From: Pseudoxanthomonas sp. J35
GTDB taxonomy: Bacteria; Pseudomonadota; Gammaproteobacteria; Xanthomonadales; Xanthomonadaceae
Length of the DNA: 64,000 nt
Reading direction: 5' to 3'
Assembly (NCBI RefSeq): GCF_000513995.1
Contig: NZ_AZVB01000003.1
Coordinates: 62,001 to 126,000, forward strand
The stretch's first letter is position 1, and each line of letters opens with the position of its first letter. Made by a program: the position numbers and the translations under genes. The notes beneath the pieces were generated by a model, which saw only the letters and a list, made by a program, of their open reading frames with translations, was not told where the DNA came from and searched no databases. Shown here in pieces: positions 22,931-33,026 of the stretch.

Positions 22931-23076
22931 GGCGTGCAGGATACCACGGAGTACTGATCGACTCGAAAGACGGCGTCTATCGACGGAGCCCCTTACCGCA
23001 GTCACATGGCGCGAAGGGATGGCGGGAGTAGGATCGAACCGGGCCGCCAAGTGCCTGTTCCCCGGGAGGTTCCGCC

Positions 23077-24018
23077 ATGCACCTGCATTCGCGCCGCCGG
23101 TTCCTGGCCGGCTCCGCCGCCACCGTTTCCGCCCTGGCCCTGGGCACGCTGCCATTGCCAATGCGCGCGCTGGCCGCCGCCGCGGCCGGTCCGCTGCTGA
23201 CCCGGCCGATCCCCTCCAGTGGCGAACAGCTGCCGGTGATCGGCGCCGGCACCTCCGGCAGCTACGACGTGGACCTCGGCTCGCCGGAGTACGCCGCGCT
23301 GCAGGAAGTGGTGCGGATCTTCTTCGAGGGCGGGGCGCGGGTGATCGACACCTCGCCCAACTACGGCCGTTCCGACGAAGTGGTCGGCAGCCTGCTGGCC
23401 GATGGCGGCTGGCGCGCCAAGGCCTTCATCGCCACCAAGATCGCCGCCGACAGCCGCGAGGCCGCCGAGGCGCAGTGGAAGGACTCGCAGCGCCGTCTGC
23501 GTACCGACAAGGTCGAGCTGCTGCAGGTCCACAACCTGCGCGACTGGCAGCGGCAGCTGCCGTATGCCCGCCAGCTGAAGGAGCAGGGGAAGACGAAGTA
23601 CGTCGGTGTCACCCACTACACCGACGCCGGGCTGCCCGAACTCGAACGGATCATGCGCGCCGAGAAGCTGGACTTCATCCAGATCCACTACTCGGTCATC
23701 TCCACCCGCGCCGCCGAGCGGGTGCTGCCGCTGGCCCAGGACCGCGGCGTGGCGGTGCTCATCAACCGCGCCTTCGACGACGGCCGCCTGTTCGCGAAGG
23801 TGAAAGACAGGCCCCTGCCGGGCTGGGCCGCCGAGGTCGGCGTCACCTCGTGGGCGCAGATGTTCCTGAAGTTCGCCATCAGCCATCCGGCGGTGACCGT
23901 GGTGATCCCGGCCACCGGCAAGCCGGAGCGCCAGGCCGACCAGCTCAAGGCCGGCCGCGGCCCGCTGCTGACCGCCGCGCAGCAGCAGGAACTGGTCCGC
24001 CAGTTCGCCGCCGCCTGA
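23077..24018 (+). CDS. Aldo/keto reductase with Tat signal
   Basis: 313 residues. The N-terminus SRRRFLAGSAATVSALALG is a twin-arginine export signal, so the enzyme is predicted to fold in the cytoplasm and act in the periplasm. The reductase domain carries the catalytic residues in VIDTSPNYGRSDEVVG (Asp, Tyr), AFIATKIA (Lys) and LLQVHNLRD (His), and a TIM-barrel end VTVVIPATGKPERQADQ. Substrate unknown. The transporter gene starts 9 bases after its stop, so the two are probably one operon. Confidence 0.88.
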   Translation: MHLHSRRRFLAGSAATVSALALGTLPLPMRALAAAAAGPLLTRPIPSSGEQLPVIGAGTSGSYDVDLGSPEYAALQEVVRIFFEGGARVIDTSPNYGRSDEVVGSLLADGGWRAKAFIATKIAADSREAAEAQWKDSQRRLRTDKVELLQVHNLRDWQRQLPYARQLKEQGKTKYVGVTHYTDAGLPELERIMRAEKLDFIQIHYSVISTRAAERVLPLAQDRGVAVLINRAFDDGRLFAKVKDRPLPGWAAEVGVTSWAQMFLKFAISHPAVTVVIPATGKPERQADQLKAGRGPLLTAAQQQELVRQFAAA

Positions 24019-24027
24019 GCCGGCCCG

Positions 24028-25326
24028 ATGCAGCCGACCGACGGCGCGACCGTGCGCACGCCCTGGCTGTCCCGCCTGTTCGGGGTGAGGCCGCACGAAG
24101 CGCCGGCGGTGGCCGCCGGCCTGGCGATGTTCTTCCTGCTGTTCACCGGCTACTTCATGTTGCGGCCGGTGCGCGAGACCATGGGCGTGGCCGGCGGCGT
24201 GGACAACCTGCAGTGGCTGTTCACCGGCACCTTCCTGGCCACCGTGGCGGTGCTGCCGCTGTACGGCTGGATCGCCTCGAAGGTGGCGCGGCGGCGGATC
24301 GTGCCGTGGGTGTTCGGGCTGGTGGTGGCGACGCTGCTGGGCTTCGGCGTTGGGCTGGTGCTGCAGCCGGACAACGTGTGGGCCGGGCGCGCGTTCTACA
24401 TCTGGGTCTCGGTGATCAACCTGCTGCTGATCTCGCTGGCCTGGAGCGTGCTGGCCGACGTGTTCGCCAGCAGCGAGGCCAAGCGCCTGTTCGCCCTGAT
24501 CGCCGCCGGCGCCAGCGCCGGTGGCCTGACCGGGCCGCTGCTGGCCACCGTGCTGGTGCAGCCGCTGGGGCACGGCGGGCTGATGCTGCTGTCGTCGCTG
24601 TTCATCGCCGCCAGCGCGGGCATGGCGCTGTGGCTGCACCGCTGGCGCGACCGCCATCCGCTGGAGCGCCTGGAGGCGCATGCACCGGCGCAGCGCGAGC
24701 GGCCGCTGGGCGGCAACCCCTTCGCCGGCGCCACCGCGGTGTTCCGTTCGCCGTTCCTGCTGGGCATCGCCCTGTTCGTGGTGCTGCTGGCCACGGTCAC
24801 CACCTTCCTGTACTTCGAACAGGCGCGGCTGGTGTCCGGGCTGTTCCCGGACCGCGCGCGGCAGACCCAGGTGTTCGGCCTGATCGACACCGTGGTGCAG
24901 GTGCTGGCCATCCTCACCCAGCTGTTCATCACCGGCCGCGTCGCGCAGAACCTGGGGGTGGGCGTGCTGCTGGTCGGCGTGCCGCTGGTGATGGCCTTCG
25001 GCTTCCTGTGGCTGGCGCTGGCGCCGGTGTTCGCGGTGTTCGTGGTGGTGATGGTGGCGCGCCGAGCCGGGGAGTACGCCTTCGTGCGCCCGGGCCGCGA
25101 GATGCTCTACACGGTGGTTCCGCCGGCGGACAAGTACAAGGCCAAGAATTTCATCGACACCGTGGTCTACCGCGGCGGCGATGCACTCAGCGCCTGGGTT
25201 AAGCGCCTGCTCGACGTGCTCGGCGACCATCCCGGCCTGGCGATGCTGATCGGCGCCGGCATCGCGCTTGCGTGGGCCGGCACCGGCTGGGGCCTGGGTC
25301 GCGCACAGCGGCGCCGCGAACCGTAG
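24028..25326 (+). CDS. NTP/NDP exchange transporter-like MFS permease
   Basis: 432-residue integral membrane protein with about 12 hydrophobic segments. The opening FLLFTGYFMLRPVRETMGV, together with FALIAAGASAGGLTGPLLAT and the terminal YTVVPPADKYKAKNFIDTVVYRGGD, are hallmarks of the group annotated as NTP/NDP exchange transporters (TLC/AAA-related). In obligate intracellular bacteria such carriers import host ATP. In a free-living organism that role is unlikely and the real substrate is unknown. It follows the Tat aldo/keto reductase by 9 bases. Its TAG stop is contributed by a REP unit. Confidence 0.82.
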   Translation: MQPTDGATVRTPWLSRLFGVRPHEAPAVAAGLAMFFLLFTGYFMLRPVRETMGVAGGVDNLQWLFTGTFLATVAVLPLYGWIASKVARRRIVPWVFGLVVATLLGFGVGLVLQPDNVWAGRAFYIWVSVINLLLISLAWSVLADVFASSEAKRLFALIAAGASAGGLTGPLLATVLVQPLGHGGLMLLSSLFIAASAGMALWLHRWRDRHPLERLEAHAPAQRERPLGGNPFAGATAVFRSPFLLGIALFVVLLATVTTFLYFEQARLVSGLFPDRARQTQVFGLIDTVVQVLAILTQLFITGRVAQNLGVGVLLVGVPLVMAFGFLWLALAPVFAVFVVVMVARRAGEYAFVRPGREMLYTVVPPADKYKAKNFIDTVVYRGGDALSAWVKRLLDVLGDHPGLAMLIGAGIALAWAGTGWGLGRAQRRREP

Positions 25327-25346
25327 AGCAGGGCTCGCCCCGCTCT
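25323..25346. repeat. Single GTAG REP unit overlapping a stop codon
   Basis: GTAGAGCAGGGCTCGCCCCG + CTCT. The TAG of the GTAG head is the stop codon of the upstream transporter gene. There is no inverted partner nearby, so this is a lone REP rather than a REPIN. It lies between two convergent genes only 24 bases apart. Confidence 0.8.
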
Positions 25347-25350
25347 CCGC

Positions 25351-27201
<1,851 letters not shown>

Positions 27202-27436
27202 CGGGCAATCCTGTCGATGGGTCCGGGGCGGCATCCGGGACCGCTATTGTCACGCCGCCGCGCGCGGCGAACGTGTGCGCTGGCAGGAAAGGCTGTTCAG
27301 CCGCCGGGTGGAACGCGGAGGTGGAACGGAGCGGTGCACGGCCGACGGCGCGTGCCGCACGCCTGCGTGCCGCGGCGCCGGGCGCGGGAGTGTAGCGTGG
27401 CGGTGCGCGCGGAAAGGGGCTCCGGCGCGGCGCCGT

Positions 27437-27730
27437 TTACCAGGAGAACAGTTTCCAGTAGGTCTGCGGCAGCTTGTCGGCGTCGTCGCGGTCCAGCGCG
27501 CCGTCGCCGTCGCGGTCGTACAGGTAGTAGGCCGGGCCGCGCACCGGGGTGATCCTGACCATGCGCAGCTGGCCGGCGACGCGGTACTCCTCGATGAGGT
27601 CGCCGTTGTCCAGGGTGCGGCTGGCGACTTCGGCGCCGCTGATGTCCACCGGGGCATCGCCCGTGGTCGCGCATCCGGCCAGGGAGAGGATCGCGGCCAG
27701 CGCCGCGGCGGTCATGATCGTCTTGGACAT
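27437..27730 (-). CDS. DUF2782 family lipoprotein
   Basis: 97 residues. MSKTIMTAAALAAILSLAGC is a lipoprotein signal (lipobox LAGC, Cys at 20). The remainder (TLDNGDLIEEYRVAGQLRMV ... RGPAYYLYDRDGDGALDRDD) is the DUF2782 domain and ends with an EF-hand-like DRDGDGALDRDD loop that could bind calcium. Function unknown. It is divergent from polA with 131 bases between starts, a pairing often seen in this bacterial group. Confidence 0.85.
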   Translation of the reverse strand: MSKTIMTAAALAAILSLAGCATTGDAPVDISGAEVASRTLDNGDLIEEYRVAGQLRMVRITPVRGPAYYLYDRDGDGALDRDDADKLPQTYWKLFSW

Positions 27731-27861
27731 GGCGGCTCCTTCGTGTGTACGCCTGCATTATGCGCCGGGCGCGGCGCCGGTTGCGCGGGCCCGCACGGCA
27801 GCCCCGGGGGCGGTCGCGGCGCGTGCAGGGCCCCGGCGGCGCATGGCCGTAGAATGCACGG

Positions 27862-30654
27862 ATGACACGCCTAGTCCTGATCGACGGTTCCAGCTACCTC
27901 TACCGCGCCTTCCACGCGCTGCCGCCGCTGAGCAATGCCGCCGGCGAACCCACCGGCGCGCTGTTCGGCGTGGTCAACATGCTGCGCGCGACGCTGAAGG
28001 AGAAGCCGGACTACGTCGCCTTCGTGGTCGACGCCCCCGGCAAGACCTTCCGCGACGAGATGTACCCGGCCTACAAGGCCAACCGTCCGCCGATGCCCGA
28101 CGAGCTGCGCGCGCAGGTGCAGCCGATGTGCGAGATCGTCAGCGCGCTGGGCATGGACATCCTGCGCATCGACGGTGTCGAGGCCGACGATGTGATCGGC
28201 ACCCTGGCGGTGCAGGGCGCCAACGCCGGCATGGCGGTGACCATCTCCACCGGCGACAAGGACTTCGCCCAGCTGGTCCGCGAGCCGGGCGCGGATGGCG
28301 GCTCGATCATGCTGGTCAACACCATGAGCGGCAGCCGCATGGACACCGCCGCCTCGGTGGTGGAGAAGTTCGGCGTGCCGCCGGAGCGCATCGTCGACAT
28401 GCTGGCGCTGATGGGCGACGCCATCGACAACGTCATCGGCGTGGAGAAGTGCGGGCCGAAGACCGCGGCCAAGTGGCTGGCCGAGTACGGCTCGCTGGAC
28501 GGGGTCATCGCCAACGCCGCCGCGATCAAGGGCAAGGTGGGCGACAACCTGCGCGCCGCGCTGGAGCGCCTGCCGCTCAACCGCGAGCTGGTGACGATCC
28601 GCACCGACCTGGCGCTGGAGCGCAGCGCCGATTCGCTGCGCCTGCGCGAGCCGGAAGTCGAGACCCTACGCGGGCTGTACCAGCGCTATGGCTTCAACCA
28701 GGCGCTGAAGGAACTGGAAGGCGGCGCGGTGGCCGGCGGGCCGGCGGCGGTCGCCGAGAAGGAACCGGGCCGCGCCCGCGGCACCGGCTACGCGGTGTCG
28801 GCGGCGGCCGCCCCGGCAGCGGCGCTGGATCCGGCGCTGGCCGCGCCGGGCCGCTACGAGACCGTCACCACCGTCGAGGCGCTACAGGACTGGATCGCGC
28901 GGCTGCGCGCGGCCGGCCGCTTCGCCTTCGACACCGAGACCGACAGCCTCGATCCGATGCGCGCCACCCTGGTCGGCCTGAGCTTCGCCGCCGAACCCGG
29001 CCACGCCGCCTACGTGCCGGTGGGCCACGACTACCCGGGCGCGCCCAGCCAGCTCGAACGCGGGCAGGTGCTGGACCTGCTGCGCCCGCTGCTGGAGGAC
29101 CCGGCGGTGTCCAAGCTCGGCCAGCACGGCAAGTACGACCTGCACGTGCTGCGCCGCCACGGCGTGGAGATCGCCGGCTACGCCGACGACACCATGCTGG
29201 AGAGCTTCGTGCTGGAGTCGGGCAATGCCCGCCACGACATGGACAGCCTGGCCCGCCGCCACCTCGGCTACGAGACGGTCAAGTACGAGGACGTGTGCGG
29301 CAAGGGCGCCAAGCAGATCCCGTTCGCCCAGTGCGCGCTGGAAGATGCCACCCGTTACGCCGCCGAGGACGCGGACATCACCCTGCGCCTGCACCGGGTG
29401 CTGGCCCCGCGCCTGGCCGACGAGCCGAAGCTCGAGCAGGTCTACCGCCAGATCGAGATGCCGCTGGTGCCGGTGCTGGCGCGGGTCGAGGCCAATGGCG
29501 TCAAGGTCGACGTCGAGGAACTTCGCCGGCAGAGCGCCGACCTGTCACGGCGCATGCTCGCCGCGCAGCAGAAGGCCACCGAGCTGGCCGGGCGCCCGTT
29601 CAACCTGGACTCGCCCAAGCAGCTGTGCGCGCTGCTGTTCGAGGAGCTGAAGCTGCCGGCGCTGGTGAAGACGCCCAAGGGCCAGCCCTCGACCAACGAG
29701 GAGGCGCTGGAGGCCATCGCCGACCTGCACGAGCTGCCGCGGGTGATCCTCGAGTACCGCGGCCTGGCCAAGCTGCGCAGCACCTATACCGACAAGCTGC
29801 CGGAGATGGTCAACCCGGACACCGGCCGGGTGCACACCAGCTACCACCAGGCCGGCGCGGCCACCGGGCGGCTGTCCTCGTCCGACCCGAACCTGCAGAA
29901 CATCCCGATCCGCACCGACGACGGCCGCCGCATCCGCCGCGCCTTCGTCGCCCCGCCGGGGCGCAAGCTGGTGGCCTGCGACTACTCGCAGATCGAGCTG
30001 CGGATCATGGCCCACCTGTCGCAGGACCCGGGCCTGCTGCGCGCCTTCGAATCCGGCGCCGACGTGCACCGCGCCACCGCGGCCGAGGTGTTCGGACGCA
30101 CGCTGGAGGAAATCACCCCGAACGAGCGCCGCGCCGCCAAGGCGATCAACTTCGGCCTGATGTACGGCATGAGCGCGTTCGGCCTGGCCCGCCAGCTGGG
30201 CATCGCCCGTGGCGAGGCGCAGGACTACATCGCCCTGTACTTCAGCCGCTACCCGGGCGTGCGCGACTACATGGAGCGCACCCGCGAGCAGGCCCGCGGC
30301 CAGGGCTTCGTCGAGACCGTGTTCGGCCGGCGCCTGTACCTGGAGTACATCAATGCCCGCAACCAGGCCCAGCGCGCCGGCGCCGAGCGCGCCGCGATCA
30401 ACGCGCCGATGCAGGGCACCGCGGCGGACATCATCAAGCGGGCGATGATCGCCGTGGACGGCTGGCTGGCCCGGCACCGCGACCGCGCCCGGATGATCCT
30501 CCAGGTCCACGACGAACTGGTGTTCGAGGTGGACGAAGACTTCGTCCCGACCCTGCTGGCCGAGGCCACGTCGCTGATGTCGTCAGCGGCGCAACTGAGC
30601 GTCCCGCTGGTGGTGGAAAGCGGGGTAGGCGACAACTGGGACGAGGCCCACTAA
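27862..30654 (+). CDS. polA: DNA polymerase I
   Basis: 930 residues, three domains. The 5'-3' flap exonuclease is at about 1-290 (LVLIDGSSYLYRAFHALP, VEADDVIGTLA). The 3'-5' proofreading exonuclease is at about 335-520, with intact metal ligands in FAFDTETDSL, so proofreading is predicted active. The polymerase is at about 530-930, with DYSQIELRIMAH, RRAAKAINFGLMYGMS (finger helix Lys/Tyr) and VHDELVFEV. It removes RNA primers and fills repair gaps. An Ala/Gly-rich linker at 285-325 separates exonuclease and Klenow parts. A hairpin follows the stop, then an sX13-like RNA. Confidence 0.97.
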   Translation: MTRLVLIDGSSYLYRAFHALPPLSNAAGEPTGALFGVVNMLRATLKEKPDYVAFVVDAPGKTFRDEMYPAYKANRPPMPDELRAQVQPMCEIVSALGMDILRIDGVEADDVIGTLAVQGANAGMAVTISTGDKDFAQLVREPGADGGSIMLVNTMSGSRMDTAASVVEKFGVPPERIVDMLALMGDAIDNVIGVEKCGPKTAAKWLAEYGSLDGVIANAAAIKGKVGDNLRAALERLPLNRELVTIRTDLALERSADSLRLREPEVETLRGLYQRYGFNQALKELEGGAVAGGPAAVAEKEPGRARGTGYAVSAAAAPAAALDPALAAPGRYETVTTVEALQDWIARLRAAGRFAFDTETDSLDPMRATLVGLSFAAEPGHAAYVPVGHDYPGAPSQLERGQVLDLLRPLLEDPAVSKLGQHGKYDLHVLRRHGVEIAGYADDTMLESFVLESGNARHDMDSLARRHLGYETVKYEDVCGKGAKQIPFAQCALEDATRYAAEDADITLRLHRVLAPRLADEPKLEQVYRQIEMPLVPVLARVEANGVKVDVEELRRQSADLSRRMLAAQQKATELAGRPFNLDSPKQLCALLFEELKLPALVKTPKGQPSTNEEALEAIADLHELPRVILEYRGLAKLRSTYTDKLPEMVNPDTGRVHTSYHQAGAATGRLSSSDPNLQNIPIRTDDGRRIRRAFVAPPGRKLVACDYSQIELRIMAHLSQDPGLLRAFESGADVHRATAAEVFGRTLEEITPNERRAAKAINFGLMYGMSAFGLARQLGIARGEAQDYIALYFSRYPGVRDYMERTREQARGQGFVETVFGRRLYLEYINARNQAQRAGAERAAINAPMQGTAADIIKRAMIAVDGWLARHRDRARMILQVHDELVFEVDEDFVPTLLAEATSLMSSAAQLSVPLVVESGVGDNWDEAH

Positions 30655-30660
30655 CGCAAA

Positions 30661-30686
30661 AAGCGGGCGCCTGCGGGCACCCGCTT
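30661..30686 (+). terminator. polA terminator hairpin
   Basis: AAGCGGG...CCCGCTT stem 6 bases after the polA stop region, preceded by an A-run (AAAAAG) and followed by only CCGTT. This is a probable terminator, possibly bidirectional. Confidence 0.65.
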
Positions 30687-30795
30687 CCGTTACAACTGTT
30701 ACAAGGCTGGAAGATGAATGAATCCGCCCTAAATCCAAGGCTTTCTTAACCGGTTCCTTCACGATCCATCCATGTTCGGAATGGTGTCATAGCCC

Positions 30796-30921
30796 TCGAC
30801 AGGTGCAATGCCTGTCGACGGATCTCTCCCTTCCCCTGGAGCAGATCTACCCGGAGCGGGACTCCTCCCCAAGTCTCCGTTCCCGGCCCCGTCGAGCCCC
30901 CCCTGCTCGGCGGGGCTTTTT
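30796..30921 (+). ncRNA. sX13-like small RNA with C-rich loops
   Basis: This roughly 125-base non-coding stretch folds into four consecutive hairpins. They are TCGACAGG/CCTGTCGA at 796-818 (last three digits, 30 kb); GATCTCTCC/GGAGCAGATC at 821-847 with loop CTTCCCCT; GACT/AGTC extended by GGA/TCC at 853-878 with loop CCTCCCCA; and a terminator with C-rich loop and T-run at 895-921. C-rich unpaired loops and a position downstream of polA are, as I recall, features of sX13, a roughly 115-nt virulence-related RNA described in Xanthomonas campestris pv. vesicatoria and limited to Xanthomonadaceae. The exact 5' end is not determinable here. Confidence 0.72.
30895..30921 (+). terminator. Intrinsic terminator of the sX13-like RNA
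   Basis: AGCCCC / GGGGCT stem followed by TTTTT at 30917-30921. It is the clearest rho-independent terminator in the window. As hemF is convergent and ends at 30942, it may also separate the two transcripts. Confidence 0.85.
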
Positions 30922-30941
30922 ATTTGCGCGTTCCCCGGCGG

Positions 30942-31934
<993 letters not shown>

Positions 31935-31961
31935 TCAAGGGGGGGCGGGCCGGCGCCGCGA

Positions 31962-32504
31962 TCAGGTGAATTCGGCCCGGACCTCGGGCGTGTACAGCTT
32001 CCAGGCCAGCCAGCCGTGCAGCGCCGCCAGGCCGGCCGCGCCCAGCGCGGTGGTGATGAAGGTGATGCGCTTGCTGAACTGCATCTGCGCCAGCAGCTGG
32101 GCGCCGTCGGGGCTTTCCAGCAGCTGCGCCGGGTAGATGTCGATCAGCCCGTCGAATAGCGGGTTGACCAGGGCCAGCCCGGCGAAGTTGGCCAGCGCGG
32201 TGAGCAGCAGCAGGCCGATGAACAGCCAGCGGCCCCATTCCCGGCGCCGCAGCAGGCCCCAGGACGCGGCGAGGAAGACCAGCGCCAGCGCGAGCTGGGC
32301 CGTGGTCAGGGCCACCCGGTAGTCCAGTATCCACATGAATCTCTTCAGGATCGCCTCCGGGCCGGTCGGGGGCGGGGCGGGGATGTCGGGCATGGCCGCG
32401 GCGAACATCACCAGCAGCGCCGACGTCACCACGGCGATCGCGGCCAGCACCACGCTGATCATCGCGGTCACGGTGACGAAGCCGGTGCGAGGCGGCTGGC
32501 TCAT
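31962..32504 (-). CDS. Hypothetical four-helix membrane protein
   Basis: 180 residues. Hydrophobic segments at about 12-38, 62-84, 90-112 and 146-168. The stretch between helices 1 and 2 is Pro-rich (AMPDIPAPPPTGPE). It shares no motif I recognise. It lies between the NUDIX gene (50 bases upstream) and hemF (72 bases downstream) on the same strand, so it is likely co-transcribed with them. Confidence 0.7.
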   Translation of the reverse strand: MSQPPRTGFVTVTAMISVVLAAIAVVTSALLVMFAAAMPDIPAPPPTGPEAILKRFMWILDYRVALTTAQLALALVFLAASWGLLRRREWGRWLFIGLLLLTALANFAGLALVNPLFDGLIDIYPAQLLESPDGAQLLAQMQFSKRITFITTALGAAGLAALHGWLAWKLYTPEVRAEFT

Positions 32505-32554
32505 GGGACTCCCGGGGCAGGCTGGCGGATTGTGCCGGGCGCGCGGGCGGCCGC

Positions 32555-32986
32555 CTACGGGGCGACGGCGACCACGGCCGGCATGATGTGGCCGGCGCTG
32601 AGCGGGGCCACCGCCACCGGGAACGGCGCGCGCGGCGCCACCCAGGCCAGTTCGGCGATCTCGGCCTGCGGAACCGGTTCGCCCTCGACCTCGACCAGGA
32701 AGGCCTCGGCGCGGACGCGGCGGCCCGGCTCGTTCGCTGCCGAGTCCTCGAACTCGCCCAGCGCCTTCGCGCCGGGCAGCAGGCGCACGCCCAGCTCCTC
32801 GGCCAGCTCGCGGCCGAGGGTGGCCAGGCTGTCCTCGCCCGGTTCGCGCTTGCCACCGGGCTGGATGAACACCTCCGAGGCCTGCTTGCGGACCAGCAGG
32901 ATCTCGCCGCGTGCGTTGCGGATCACCGCGGCGACGGTGCGGATCAGTCCGGGTTCGGCCGCCGGCGCGGGCGCCTGTTCGGTCAT
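32555..32986 (-). CDS. NUDIX hydrolase
   Basis: 143 residues. The NUDIX box GKREPGEDSLATLGRELAEE + LGV matches GX5EX7REUXEEXGU exactly, so metal binding and pyrophosphatase activity are expected. The upstream strand AAVIRNARGEILLVRKQASE resembles MutT/Ap4A-type members that clean up nucleoside diphosphate derivatives; the substrate cannot be told. It starts 40 bases after the S9 peptidase stop on the same strand. Confidence 0.9.
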   Translation of the reverse strand: MTEQAPAPAAEPGLIRTVAAVIRNARGEILLVRKQASEVFIQPGGKREPGEDSLATLGRELAEELGVRLLPGAKALGEFEDSAANEPGRRVRAEAFLVEVEGEPVPQAEIAELAWVAPRAPFPVAVAPLSAGHIMPAVVAVAP

Positions 32987-33026
32987 GGGGCGTTCCTGCA
33001 GATGGGAAAGAGGTACTGGCGCGCGC

